Under the pieces are notes generated by a model, which made no database searches, was not told the DNA's origin, and worked only from the letters and a program-made list of their open reading frames with translations. A DNA stretch of 64,000 bases, from the NCBI GenBank assembly GCA_942490535.1, contig CALNXQ010000003.1:558001-622000 (forward strand). The letters run 5' to 3'. This DNA is from JAEINY01 sp942490535. GTDB taxonomy: Bacteria > Bacteroidota > Bacteroidia > Bacteroidales > Marinilabiliaceae. The position numbers and the translations under genes are program-made. Each line of letters opens with the position of its first letter. Within the stretch, counting starts at the first letter, position 1. Positions 16,313 to 25,315 of this stretch are shown one piece after another.

Positions 16313-18592
16313 ATGAAACAATCAGCATTATTAATTTTTTCCATATTATTTGTTTTTATGGCCTGCTCATCCCCTACTCAAGAGAGTGTGGATGCCGAAG
16401 AACACTTCATTAATCAGCTACTAACTAAAATGACCCTCACTGAAAAAGTGGGTCAGCTCAATCAATACACCGGCCGCTGGGAAATGACGGGGCCAGCACC
16501 CAAAGACGAAGCCATTCAAAATCAACTGCAGCACCTTAAAGAAGGCAAAGTAGGCTCCATGCTCAATGTGACAGGTAGCGAGCAGACCTATACTGCTCAA
16601 AAATTCGTGGTTGAAAACAGCCGTTTGGGTATTCCATTGATTTTCGGCTACGACGTGATTCATGGCTATCAAACCATGTTTCCCATCCCATTGGGCGAAT
16701 CAGCCTCCTGGAATCCTGAATTGGCTCGCCTGTCTGCATCCATTGCAGCCAAAGAAGCGGCAGCAGCAGGTCTGCATTGGACCTTTGCCCCCATGATGGA
16801 TGTGGGACGCGATGCCCGCTGGGGACGAGTGATGGAAGGCGCTGGTGAGGATCCCTACTTAGCATCCGTTTTTGCAGAAGCACGTGTCAAAGGTTTTCAA
16901 GGAGACGATTTAGCCAGTGAAGAAACCGTAGCTGCCTGTGCCAAACACTTTGCTGCCTATGCTTTTGTTGAGTCTGGCCGTGATTACAATTCGGTAGAAA
17001 TTGGAAATGAAACACTGCATAACATCGTATTACCGCCATTTAAAGCCAGTGTGAAAGCCAGAGTTGCCACTTTCATGAACGCCTTTAACACCATTCAAGG
17101 AATGCCTGCCACCGCCAGCTCTTACTTGCAACGCGACCTCTTAAAAGGTGAATGGGGCTTTGATGGTTTCGTGGTGTCCGATTGGAATAGCATTGGCGAG
17201 ATGATTGATCATGGAGCCGCCGCTGATTTAAAAGAGGCTGCTCTGAAAGCAATGAAAGGAGGATCAGACATGGACATGGAAGCACGGGCCTACATCGGTC
17301 ATCTGGAGGAATTGGTAAACGAAGGAAAAGTGGATATCCACCTGGTGGATGATGCCGTGAAGCGTGTGTTGCGCATCAAATACCGCTTAGGCTTATTTGA
17401 AAATCCTTACCGCTATTGTAATGAAGAACGTGAGAAAGCCACTATTTATACAGCTGAACATCGGGCAGCAGCGCGTAAAATTGCACGGGAATCCATGGTG
17501 TTATTAAAAAATAAAGCGCAATTATTACCACTTTCAAAAAACATTAAATCCATCGCAGTGATTGGTCCATTGGCGAATGACAAAGATTCACCACTGGGTA
17601 ACTGGCGTGCCAAAGCCGAAGCCAACTCGGCCGTTTCATTACTCGAAGGGGTAACAAAAGCAGTGGCGCCTCAGGGACAAATCAACTATGCTAAAGGATG
17701 TGAACTGGTAACCAGCGACCGTAATTTTTCCGATCAATTGATGTACAATGAAAGGGATAAATCTGGCTTTGAGCAAGCCATCCAGGCGGCCAGGCAATCA
17801 GAAGTCGTCCTCTTGGCTATTGGCGAAGATTGTTACCAGTCGGGCGAAGGACGAAGTGTGACGGATCTCCAGCTTAAGGGTCTGCAAATGGAACTGTTTG
17901 AAGCCATCTACCAGGTCAATAAAAACATTGTGGTGGTGCTCATGACCGGCCGACCGGTAGATATCACAAAACTGGCTACCAACGCACCAGCGATACTGGA
18001 AACCTGGCATGCTGGCTCGGAAGCAGGACATGCCATTGCCGATATCCTTTTTGGAGATTACAATCCATCTGGTAAATTAACCATGTCGTTTCCACGAAAC
18101 ACCGGCCAATGTCCCATTTTCTACAACTATAAAAATACCGGCCGCCCCACGCCCGTTGAACCGGGACAAGTACTCTATTCCTGCTATACAGATGCCGCCA
18201 ACTCACCCCTCTATCCCTTTGGTTATGGATTGAGTTATACTTCTTTCACATATAGTAATGTATCTCTGAGCACATCAGAACCGACCGCAAAAGACACCTT
18301 ACAGGCAACCGTCACTGTAACAAATACCGGATCAGTAGCTGGTGAAGAAGTGGTCCAACTTTACATTCGTGATATAGCAGCTACTTTCACTCGTCCGGTA
18401 AAAGAGCTGAAAGCATTTGAAAAGGTGAAACTGCAAGCCAATGAAAGTAAACAATTAACTTTTCAATTAACAGCTAACAATCTGGGATATTACACTCCCC
18501 AGGGAGAGTTTGTAGTTGAACCTGGTGATTTTCAACTCTTCATTGGGAGAAGTTCTGATGATGTGACTGCTACGCCATTCACACTATTGTAA
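16313..18592 (+). CDS. bglX: GH3 beta-glucosidase lipoprotein (BglX type)
   Basis: A 759-residue exo-acting beta-glucosidase of glycoside hydrolase family 3. A lipoprotein signal peptide with lipobox FVFMAC places it in the periplasm or at the outer membrane. The TIM-barrel domain spans about 40-370; its nucleophile motif FVVSDWN has the Asp at residue 290. The alpha/beta sandwich domain follows, with the general acid Glu likely E512 in SGEGRS. A C-terminal fibronectin-III-like domain (about 670-755) closes the protein. It probably trims cello-oligosaccharides delivered by the upstream SusCD pair to glucose or cellobiose. It lies after a terminator, so it may use its own promoter. No catalytic residue appears to be missing. 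Confidence 0.93.
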   Translation: MKQSALLIFSILFVFMACSSPTQESVDAEEHFINQLLTKMTLTEKVGQLNQYTGRWEMTGPAPKDEAIQNQLQHLKEGKVGSMLNVTGSEQTYTAQKFVVENSRLGIPLIFGYDVIHGYQTMFPIPLGESASWNPELARLSASIAAKEAAAAGLHWTFAPMMDVGRDARWGRVMEGAGEDPYLASVFAEARVKGFQGDDLASEETVAACAKHFAAYAFVESGRDYNSVEIGNETLHNIVLPPFKASVKARVATFMNAFNTIQGMPATASSYLQRDLLKGEWGFDGFVVSDWNSIGEMIDHGAAADLKEAALKAMKGGSDMDMEARAYIGHLEELVNEGKVDIHLVDDAVKRVLRIKYRLGLFENPYRYCNEEREKATIYTAEHRAAARKIARESMVLLKNKAQLLPLSKNIKSIAVIGPLANDKDSPLGNWRAKAEANSAVSLLEGVTKAVAPQGQINYAKGCELVTSDRNFSDQLMYNERDKSGFEQAIQAARQSEVVLLAIGEDCYQSGEGRSVTDLQLKGLQMELFEAIYQVNKNIVVVLMTGRPVDITKLATNAPAILETWHAGSEAGHAIADILFGDYNPSGKLTMSFPRNTGQCPIFYNYKNTGRPTPVEPGQVLYSCYTDAANSPLYPFGYGLSYTSFTYSNVSLSTSEPTAKDTLQATVTVTNTGSVAGEEVVQLYIRDIAATFTRPVKELKAFEKVKLQANESKQLTFQLTANNLGYYTPQGEFVVEPGDFQLFIGRSSDDVTATPFTLL

Positions 18593-19327
18593 GTGATCGC
18601 AGTCGTCTGGACAACGGTTCAGACCATCAAATAAGCAGTATTATCCTAACCTGGACGAGCCAGAACCAAATAATGAATATCGATCAACAAATGAAGAACG
18701 CCGAATTCATAAATCACAAATTGTTAATCAATATTCATCATTCCAGTGAGTCCAGAAACAATATCCTGCCAAATAATACAAGAATATCACAGTAAGCTAC
18801 GAATCCCCTTAAGGGCTAAAGCCCTGATGTGGCATAGGCAGTTATTTACTCCTTGATTCAGCACGGGGTTATTGAAATTAGATGGAACAAAGGGCTTCAT
18901 TCCAATAGAATTACTTTGCTAAACACGAGTACATCATTCATGAAATCATGTTCTAGGACCGAATAAAGTGCCTTTGGATTGAGCAAAGCGAAACCGTCTT
19001 TTTAGCTCTTTGGGTTGTCTCTGTGTGGTTTTGCGTAACGGTTATTTTTTCAGTCTTTCAATCTCTTAATTTCTCTTAGCGCTTGCGCTAACTCTTTAAA
19101 TCAGGGTGAAGGCTGCTTTCTTCTGAAAGTGGCCTTTGCTTTTTAAATGGAATTCTCCTCAAGTATAAGTATCGTTAAAACGAAATGGATATATCTATCA
19201 ATCACACTTTTTATCGCCTAACAGTTTAGGAGGAAGGTCACAGAAGGAGTGGTTAATCAACGAAAGAGGTCAACGCAATTTCCGGGTGATTCCTAAATGA
19301 AGTGCACCATTTTCGACCAATTGATTG
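18593..19327. other. Non-coding gap with inverted repeats
   Basis: No gene is supported in this stretch. It holds a long imperfect hairpin (18669-18742), a small perfect one, AGGGCT-AA-AGCCCT, in the 18810-18830 area, and TTAGCGC-TT-GCGCTAA (19076-19091). The text between them looks like decayed repeat debris rather than a promoter region. Confidence 0.5.
18669..18742. repeat. Long imperfect inverted repeat
   Basis: The left arm (18669-18690, starting AATAATGAATATCGATCA) matches the reverse complement of the right arm (about 18721-18742) at 19 of 22 positions. Those three differences are all transitions. The loop is about 30 nt. Confidence 0.6.
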
Positions 19328-19335
19328 TATATTTG
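19328..19335 (+). promoter_or_regulatory. -7 promoter element of the ABC-F gene
   Basis: TATATTTG matches TAnnTTTG and lies 22 bp before the ATG at 19358. No convincing -33 element is seen. Confidence 0.5.
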
Positions 19336-19357
19336 CGCCTCAAAATAAACAAGCAAG

Positions 19358-20995
19358 ATGATTTCAGTTGATGGATTGACGGTGGAATTTGGGGCCACCA
19401 CCCTTTTTAAGAACATTTCCTTTGTAATAAATGAAAAAGACCGCATTGCCCTGATGGGAAAAAATGGTGCCGGTAAATCAACCCTGTTAAAAATAATTGC
19501 CGGTGCACGCGAGGCCAACAGCGGCCGTGTGTCGGTACCAAAAGAAAAAGTGGTGGCGTATCTGCCGCAGCACTTGATGACGGAAGATAACCGCACCGTG
19601 TTTGAAGAAGCCTCTCAGGCCTTTGCTGATATTCTGGAAATGGAACGCGAAATAGAAGCCATCAACCAGGAATTGACCACTCGCACCGACTATGAATCGG
19701 ATGCATACATGGACCTGATCGAAAAGGTGTCTACCCTCAGTGAAAAGTTCTATTCCATCGAAGAAACCAATTTTGATGCCGAAGTAGAGAAGATTCTGCT
19801 CGGTCTGGGTTTTGTGCGTAACGATTTCATCCGCCCCACCAAGGAGTTTAGCGGTGGCTGGCGCATGCGCATTGAGCTCGCCAAACTGCTGCTTCAAAAA
19901 CCCGACCTCATCTTGTTGGATGAGCCCACCAACCATCTGGACATTGAGTCCATCCAATGGCTGGAAGAATTCCTGATTAACTGTGGCAAAGCAGTGATTG
20001 TAATCTCTCACGACCGGGCTTTTGTGGATAACATCACCACCCGCACCATTGAAGTGACCATGGGGCGCATCTACGATTACAAAGTCAATTATTCACAATA
20101 CCTGGTACTGCGCAGCGAACGCCGTGTGCACCAACAAAAAGCCTATGACGAGCAGCAAAAGATGATTGCTGAAAACATGGAATTCATCGAACGTTTTAAG
20201 GGTACTTATTCCAAAACACTGCAAGTTCAATCGCGGGTGAAGATGCTGGAGAAACTGGAAATTGTAGAGGTAGATGAGGAAGATACCTCTGCCTTGCGCC
20301 TGAAATTCCCGCCCTCTCCGCGTTCGGGCAGCTATCCGGTTATTGCCACTGAAGTATCTAAAAGTTACGGGGATCACCTGGTATTCGCCAATGCTTCGCT
20401 GACCCTGGAACGGGGTGAAAAAATCGCTTTTGTGGGCAAGAACGGGGAAGGAAAATCCACACTGGTGAAAGCCATCATGGATGAAATAGACTTTGAAGGC
20501 GAGTTGCAAATGGGACATAATACCATGATTGGTTATTTTGCGCAAAACCAGGCCTCTTTATTAGATGAAGAGTTGACGGTTTTCCAAACCATCGACGATG
20601 TGGCAAAAGGCGATATCCGCAATAAGATTAAAGATTTACTGGGGGCTTTCATGTTTGGCGGTGATAACTCCACCAAAAAAGTAAAAGTGTTGTCCGGTGG
20701 GGAACGCACCCGTCTGGCTATGATCAAGCTGCTGTTAGAACCGGTTAACCTGCTTATTCTCGATGAGCCCACCAACCACCTGGACATGAAAACCAAAGAC
20801 ATCCTGAAGAGTGCCTTGCAAGCCTTTGACGGCACGTTGATTCTGGTGTCGCACGACCGGGACTTCCTGGACGGCCTGGCCCATAAGGTTTACGAATTCG
20901 GTAACAAACGGGTGAAAGAGCATTTGGGTGACATTAAAAGCTTCCTGAGCATGAAGAAGATGGAGCACCTCAATGAGCTGGAGAAAGCAAATTAA
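19358..20995 (+). CDS. ABC-F family ATP-binding protein (translation factor type)
   Basis: A 545-residue soluble protein with two ABC domains and no membrane segments. Domain 1 has Walker A GKNGAGKST (34-42), signature FSGGWRMRIELAK and Walker B LILLDEPTNHLD. Domain 2 has GKNGEGKST, LSGGERTRLAMIKLLL and LLILDEPTNHLD. The linker between them (about 230-310) is the helical P-site tRNA-interaction region that characterises ABC-F proteins, which bind the ribosomal E site. Both ATP sites look intact. The subgroup (housekeeping factor versus antibiotic protection) cannot be settled by eye; the short linker favours a housekeeping type. It stands alone. Confidence 0.92.
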   Translation: MISVDGLTVEFGATTLFKNISFVINEKDRIALMGKNGAGKSTLLKIIAGAREANSGRVSVPKEKVVAYLPQHLMTEDNRTVFEEASQAFADILEMEREIEAINQELTTRTDYESDAYMDLIEKVSTLSEKFYSIEETNFDAEVEKILLGLGFVRNDFIRPTKEFSGGWRMRIELAKLLLQKPDLILLDEPTNHLDIESIQWLEEFLINCGKAVIVISHDRAFVDNITTRTIEVTMGRIYDYKVNYSQYLVLRSERRVHQQKAYDEQQKMIAENMEFIERFKGTYSKTLQVQSRVKMLEKLEIVEVDEEDTSALRLKFPPSPRSGSYPVIATEVSKSYGDHLVFANASLTLERGEKIAFVGKNGEGKSTLVKAIMDEIDFEGELQMGHNTMIGYFAQNQASLLDEELTVFQTIDDVAKGDIRNKIKDLLGAFMFGGDNSTKKVKVLSGGERTRLAMIKLLLEPVNLLILDEPTNHLDMKTKDILKSALQAFDGTLILVSHDRDFLDGLAHKVYEFGNKRVKEHLGDIKSFLSMKKMEHLNELEKAN

Positions 20996-21169
20996 TAAAG
21001 AGAAAAGTAGAAAGCGAGAAGGCTGAAGTGGCCGAACCGAACCTCTTATATGCACCGGATCCGGACTATGCACCAGGGACTAGAAACTAAGCGCTACTTT
21101 CTAACAATCTATTACTATCTTAGCGCCTGTTTTGTATCATTCATCAATAAAAATTAAAATTTACGATAT

Positions 21170-21637
21170 ATGAGTAAGGTAATTATCAAAAGTTTTGAGC
21201 AATTAGAACAGTTAATCGGAAGCGATTTAGGAGTCTCCGATTTCCACCAATTTACCCAGGAGCAAATCAACTTATTTGCCGATGCCACCATTGATCACCA
21301 GTGGATTCATATTGATGAGGAGAAGGCCAAAAACGAATCGCCATTCGGAAGCACCATTGCCCATGGCTATTTAACCATTTCCATCCTACCTCACTTGTGG
21401 AACCAAATTGTGGATGTACAAAACCTGAAAATGCAGGTGAACTACGGTATTGAAAAATTGAAATTCAATGCGCCTGTAAAAGTGAATGACAAAGTGCGCT
21501 TGCACGCCAAAGTGGTTGACGTAAAAAACCTGCGTGGCACCATTAAGGCTACTATTGGGATCACACTGGAAATTGAAGGCAGTCGCAAACCGGCTTACGA
21601 TGGCGAAATTGTGTTTTTATACCACTTCAACTCATAG
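21170..21637 (+). CDS. MaoC-like (hot-dog fold) dehydratase
   Basis: A 155-residue cytoplasmic hot-dog protein of the MaoC/NodN family. The hydratase-2 motif is visible at about residues 45-56 as ADATIDHQWIHID, with the catalytic Asp and His retained. FGSTIAHGYLTISILP follows. Family members hydrate enoyl-CoA with R stereochemistry or act on related acyl-CoA substrates; the real substrate here is unknown. It is terminated by a strong hairpin (21681-21717), which suggests a single-gene transcript. Confidence 0.9.
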   Translation: MSKVIIKSFEQLEQLIGSDLGVSDFHQFTQEQINLFADATIDHQWIHIDEEKAKNESPFGSTIAHGYLTISILPHLWNQIVDVQNLKMQVNYGIEKLKFNAPVKVNDKVRLHAKVVDVKNLRGTIKATIGITLEIEGSRKPAYDGEIVFLYHFNS

Positions 21638-21680
21638 GTGTCAAGAGAAAAGTTACAAGACTTAAGCTTCAAGAAAATAC

Positions 21681-21717
21681 AAAAGCCGGATCAAATTTTA
21701 TCGTCCGGCTTTTGCTT
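21681..21717 (+). terminator. Terminator after the MaoC-like gene
   Basis: Perfect 10-bp arms AAAAGCCGGA (21681-21690) and TCCGGCTTTT (21704-21713), with a 13-nt loop and a T-rich tail. Confidence 0.85.
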
Positions 21718-21861
21718 TTCAATAAACCCGGCAAATCATGCAGAATATTTAATGTGCTGAGAATATTTCCCAGTGAACGATTGAATTATTTTACAAAATA
21801 AAGTCCCTGGTTCTAAATATTTTGTATCTTATTGCAGCTATAAACTGAAAACCCTTAAACC

Positions 21862-22416
21862 ATGAAAAAATTAATCTTTATACTGACGATCGTCTTAAGT
21901 GTAACGACGCTATCCGCACAAGACACAACTTCGGTTGCTTCAGCACCTGTTCCTGAAAAACAAAAAAAATCAGATAAAATCTATTACGGAGGAAACATTG
22001 GTTTGTCATTTGGTTCCTATACCATGATCGCCATCCGACCTTTGGTTGGGTATAAATTGACCCCTCAACTGTCGGGTGGGGCAAAACTTTCCTATGAATA
22101 CATTAAGGATACACGCTACACCTCAACACATAATGCCTCCAACTACGGCGGGAGCTTATTTGCGCGATACCGGGTGGTTCAGCCTGTGTATTTACATGCT
22201 GAATACGCTGCTATGAATTACCAACTCTATAACACTTTGGGCGACTCAAACCGGGAATGGGTCCCATTTTTATTGTTGGGTGGCGGATATAGCCAACAGA
22301 TAGGTAGCAACACCTGGGTAAATGCGCAGATTCTATTTGATGTATTACAAAATAGCAACTCCCCCTATCGGTCAGGAGAACCCTTTTACAGCATCGGTGT
22401 TGGCGTAGGCTTTTAA
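21862..22416 (+). CDS. Small outer-membrane beta-barrel protein
   Basis: 184 residues with a clear signal peptide (cleavage after TLSAQ, about residue 20). A short charged linker follows (EKQKKSDK), then alternating beta strands that form a barrel (YYGGNIGLSFGSY, YKLTPQLSGGAKLSYEYI, GGSLFARYRVVQPVYLHAEY). It ends in FYSIGVGVGF, a C-terminal Phe typical of Bam-inserted barrels. It resembles the OmpX/OprF-N-type 8-stranded barrels that are common and functionally undefined in Bacteroidota. Confidence 0.8.
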   Translation: MKKLIFILTIVLSVTTLSAQDTTSVASAPVPEKQKKSDKIYYGGNIGLSFGSYTMIAIRPLVGYKLTPQLSGGAKLSYEYIKDTRYTSTHNASNYGGSLFARYRVVQPVYLHAEYAAMNYQLYNTLGDSNREWVPFLLLGGGYSQQIGSNTWVNAQILFDVLQNSNSPYRSGEPFYSIGVGVGF

Positions 22417-22539
22417 TTCAAGACTTTAGAATAGCCTATTATTTTTCAATACTATCCGGTTCACAATTCGACATCACCAACAGGGAAACTATTCCAGTAA
22501 ATTACACCCTTATGGCTTGCAACGGTACTGCCGCATCCG
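22417..22539. other. Gap upstream of the 21/42-bp repeat array
   Basis: No gene is seen between the barrel gene and the repeat array; the convergent aminotransferase gene ends at 22767. Confidence 0.5.
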
Positions 22540-22703
22540 TTGAAGGTGTCTCCCAAGCTTAGGAAGACATCTCTCCGACCTGCGGAGATAGCTCCCTAAG
22601 GTGCAGAGATATCTCTCCCGGGCAAAAAAGCATCTCCCAGACTTAGGGAGAGACCTCCATGCCTTGCGACAGGACTTTCGTGAAGCGCGGAGGCACCTCC
22701 ATA
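22540..22703. repeat. Degenerate tandem array, 21-bp unit with a 42-bp double period
   Basis: About eight degenerate units are built on a GGAGA...TCTCC core. The CTCC core recurs at 22550, 22573, 22592, 22615, 22634, 22655 and 22697, so alternate units are 42, 42, 42 and 40 bp apart and the last two are also 42 bp apart. Neighbouring cores form short hairpins such as TCTCC-N7-GGAGA (22572-22588) and CTCCC-N7-GGGAG. No reading frame stays open across it in a protein-like way. It lies between convergent genes. Confidence 0.7.
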
Positions 22704-22766
22704 AAACATGCAGGTATTAACTAAACTCCCGGCGATGCTGTTGCCAAATACAAAACTAGCCCCCTG

Positions 22767-23930
22767 CTATCCGCCGTAGGTTGAACAGAATGTGATAAGT
22801 GCTTTCTCAAACCGCTGCATCCCCTCCTCCATCTCATCAGACGCCAGCGAGATGCGGATGTGATCAGGCGCCCCAAAAGCCACTCCGGGTATAACCACCA
22901 CCCCATTTTCAGCTTTGGCTGTGGCCAGGCAAAAGGGTTTCACCTGATCCCCCAATAAGGGTTTCAGGTTGGGAAAAATATAAAAACTGCCGGTAGGCGA
23001 TACAAAGGGTATCGCTAAACGCGTTAAGGAGGCTTCTACAACTTGTCTGTTTTTGAACAACACCGCATTATAAGATTGAATAGTCGCTTCGGTTTGACCA
23101 CTTACCACAGGGATGGCAGCGTACTGGTTGAGGGTGGGCGGCGCAGAAATAATGGTGGCATTATTGGACGTGAAGGCTTGTGCCAGTTTCGGGTTGCGCG
23201 TAATGATCCAGCCCACACGCAAACCAGCCACTGCGCCACTTTTCGAGACGCCATCCACCACAATGGTGCGCTCAAAATAGTTGGAAAAGGACGTAGAAGG
23301 AGCGCCATCATAAACCAGACGACCATAGATTTCATCGGAAAGCACATATCCCTCTGTGAGCTTTTGCTGAAATAGCCGCCCTAACAGTTTTTGTTCCTGA
23401 TCAGAGAACACACGGCCGGTGGGGTTGGAAGGTGAGTTAAGTAAAACCACATCATCTGGTTGTATTTGCTGTTCCAGGGCTGGCAAATCAATTCCAAAGT
23501 CATCGGTTAAAGCATACGTTTCCACTTCCATACCAAATTCTTTGGGTATCTTCAGGTAGATCCCAAAATAGATCTCCGGAATCAAAATCCGCCTGGCGCC
23601 CAATTTATGGAGTGTACGAATAGAGGTATAAACCGCATTCTGAACCCCTATGGTCACCACCACATGCTCTTCGGCGTACGTATAACCATCTTGCTTTTGT
23701 TGTTGCGCCGCTACGGCTTTACGAAGGGCGGGCAGTCCGGCATTGGGACAATAGGCAGTACCGCCTTGCTCCCAGCCACTGAGCATGGCCTCTTTGATCT
23801 GTTCATCCGGCGGAAAACTCTTGAGTTCGCCGAGGCCCAGACTAATGCCTGAAGGATGTTTCGATAAATTCACCTCCCGGATGGCAGGCAGCGGAAATTG
23901 GGTGTTGGCTAATCGCTCGTCAATGGTCAT
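22767..23930 (-). CDS. PLP-dependent aminotransferase class I/II
   Basis: About 387 residues of fold-type I aminotransferase. The conserved substrate and cofactor segments are present: NSPSNPTGRVFSDQE (the Asn that contacts PLP), SDEIYGRLVY (Asp for the pyridine nitrogen, then Tyr), the Schiff-base lysine in VDGVSKSGAVAGLRVGW, and the C-terminal Arg in HIRISLA. The substrate cannot be named; similar proteins act on aspartate, alanine or aromatic amino acids. An upstream in-frame ATG (23966) falls inside a -7 promoter box (23964-23971), so the second Met (23930) is the likely start. Confidence 0.9.
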   Translation of the reverse strand: MTIDERLANTQFPLPAIREVNLSKHPSGISLGLGELKSFPPDEQIKEAMLSGWEQGGTAYCPNAGLPALRKAVAAQQQKQDGYTYAEEHVVVTIGVQNAVYTSIRTLHKLGARRILIPEIYFGIYLKIPKEFGMEVETYALTDDFGIDLPALEQQIQPDDVVLLNSPSNPTGRVFSDQEQKLLGRLFQQKLTEGYVLSDEIYGRLVYDGAPSTSFSNYFERTIVVDGVSKSGAVAGLRVGWIITRNPKLAQAFTSNNATIISAPPTLNQYAAIPVVSGQTEATIQSYNAVLFKNRQVVEASLTRLAIPFVSPTGSFYIFPNLKPLLGDQVKPFCLATAKAENGVVVIPGVAFGAPDHIRISLASDEMEEGMQRFEKALITFCSTYGG

Positions 23931-23963
23931 ATTTTGCGTTTCTTCTAAGTTCAACTGGAAGTG

Positions 23964-23971
23964 CAAAAATA
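23964..23971 (-). promoter_or_regulatory. -7 promoter element of the aminotransferase gene
   Basis: On the minus strand this reads TATTTTTG, matching TAnnTTTG. It overlaps the first possible ATG, which supports the later start at 23930. Confidence 0.5.
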
Positions 23972-24044
23972 GGGTAAGTAAGAGGTTTTACCCTGGTCAA
24001 GATTGAAAATTTATGGCATCTCAACAAAAAGGTTTATTCCCCCT

Positions 24045-24428
24045 TCAAATCGGCTTCATTACATTTATCAATAACAATAACCAACCCGCAATCATCAGCA
24101 ATCCGCCAAGGGGCGTGATGGGCCCGAGAAATTTTAAACTCATACCATGTATCGAAGCAGTACTAAGTAAATAGATACTCACCGAAAACAAAAAGGTGCC
24201 GCTGATGAAACTCCATCCCATGGCCGTTTGCAGTTTACTTTCAAAGGAAAAGTAAAAACCAATAATCAATAAAACAACAGCATGAACCATTTGATAACGC
24301 ACCCCCACTTCAAAACTCTCCAATTGCGATGCGGTCAATACCTTCTTCAAAGCATGTGCCCCAAACGCCCCTAAAATGACAGAAAATGCGCCATATAAAC
24401 TTCCGATAATCAAGACTAATTGCTTCAT
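24045..24428 (-). CDS. DUF423 family small membrane protein
   Basis: 127 residues, four hydrophobic helices. The DUF423 (YgdD-type) hallmark is in the first loop, GAFGAHALKKVL (about 21-32), followed by QMVHAVVLLIIGF, then GWSFISGTFLFSVSIYLL and TPLGGLLMIAGWLLL. The function of this widespread inner-membrane family is not established. It appears to be a single gene downstream of a 300-bp gap. Confidence 0.9.
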   Translation of the reverse strand: MKQLVLIIGSLYGAFSVILGAFGAHALKKVLTASQLESFEVGVRYQMVHAVVLLIIGFYFSFESKLQTAMGWSFISGTFLFSVSIYLLSTASIHGMSLKFLGPITPLGGLLMIAGWLLLLINVMKPI

Positions 24429-24733
24429 ACCTGTTTTTTATTTCGTGTAGAAGATGAAACAAGCAGAAGCCTCAGTGGTTCACAAAAGTTATCCCATCGT
24501 AAAAACGGCTCCCGGTGAGACAGGTCATAGGATGCGTCCTCAATGCACTACAGTCTTAACACATGCATAGATAACATTGGCCTGTTTACCGCTTTCGGGG
24601 TTCCAAACTGCCAAAAGGCCTTTTATGCCCTCAGTTCTATTTGAACCCTTTCGAATTTATAGGTTTACAGTAAAACTTTAGAGTTCAGGTACCACAACCA
24701 TAGGAGTCACGAGGCACTACTCGTTTAGGCAGT
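24429..24733. other. Gap without a supported gene
   Basis: About 305 bp between DUF423 and the 3' end of the MarR gene. The only structure noted is a 12-bp palindrome AAAAGGCCTTTT near 24614. No gene or clear promoter is seen. Confidence 0.5.
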
Positions 24734-25174
24734 CTATTGAATCATTCCCTGCAATTTCTGGTTGATGCGATGAAGTGTTTTAATGACCATTTGTAATTCC
24801 ACTTCATGAATATCCCCCGATGAGGTTGCAATAATCCGGGCAGCAATAGGCGAGAGTTCATCATACACTGAAATGCCTCGTCTGGTCAAACTTAATTTGT
24901 AATGCCTTCTGTCCGTAGCACTCACCTTCCGGGTAACCAACTTTTTACTTTCCAATCCATCAATCATCCGTTTCACTGCCACTTTATCCGATCCGATTAC
25001 CTCCCGCAATGCATTTTGATTCATCCCCTTGTTGTTAAAGAGATAGGAAATCACACTCCACTCTTTTGCAGAAAGCGAATGCCCGTTTTTTTGAAATTCA
25101 ATCTCTAAAACTTTTCCAATATTCCTGGATAATTCACCAGCCAGTCGTCCAAGTGAATCTTTAAAAACATACAT
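24734..25174 (-). CDS. MarR-family transcriptional regulator, divergent from the rdhA-like operon
   Basis: About 146 residues with the MarR winged helix (about 35-105). A DNA-binding HTH includes NQNALREVIGSDKVAVKRMI, followed by the wing KKLVTRKVSATDRRHYKLSL with the conserved DRR. Helices at both ends serve dimerisation. The start is placed at Met 25174 because the earlier in-frame ATG (25213) overlaps a -7 box. It is transcribed away from the reductive-dehalogenase-like gene. MarR regulators of this kind occur beside rdhA genes in organohalide-respiring bacteria, so local control is the natural hypothesis. The ligand is unknown. Confidence 0.9.
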   Translation of the reverse strand: MYVFKDSLGRLAGELSRNIGKVLEIEFQKNGHSLSAKEWSVISYLFNNKGMNQNALREVIGSDKVAVKRMIDGLESKKLVTRKVSATDRRHYKLSLTRRGISVYDELSPIAARIIATSSGDIHEVELQMVIKTLHRINQKLQGMIQ

Positions 25175-25210
25175 AATGCCAATGTTTAGATTCAGTCTAA
25201 AAATGAATAA

Positions 25211-25286
25211 CAAAGATAATCGAATAAAACAGAGTTGAAAGCAGGACGAATTGATTCAAAATAGTTTCATTTGTAACTATTACAAA
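25211..25286. promoter_or_regulatory. Divergent marR/rdhA control region with a perfect palindrome
   Basis: A perfect 17-bp palindrome, TTTGTAA-CTA-TTACAAA (25270-25286), lies 29 bp before the rdhA-like ATG. On the minus strand TATCTTTG (complement of 25211-25218) is a -7 box for the MarR gene. The palindrome has the size and symmetry of a MarR dimer site; a CRP/FNR-type factor is the main alternative. Confidence 0.7.
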
Positions 25287-25315
25287 CAGCAATTATTCCA
25301 CTAGATTAAAACAGG

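Noticed and set aside
25175..25213. Upstream start of the MarR gene
   Set aside because: The first ATG overlaps the -7 box at 25211-25218, and the later Met gives the usual MarR N-terminus.
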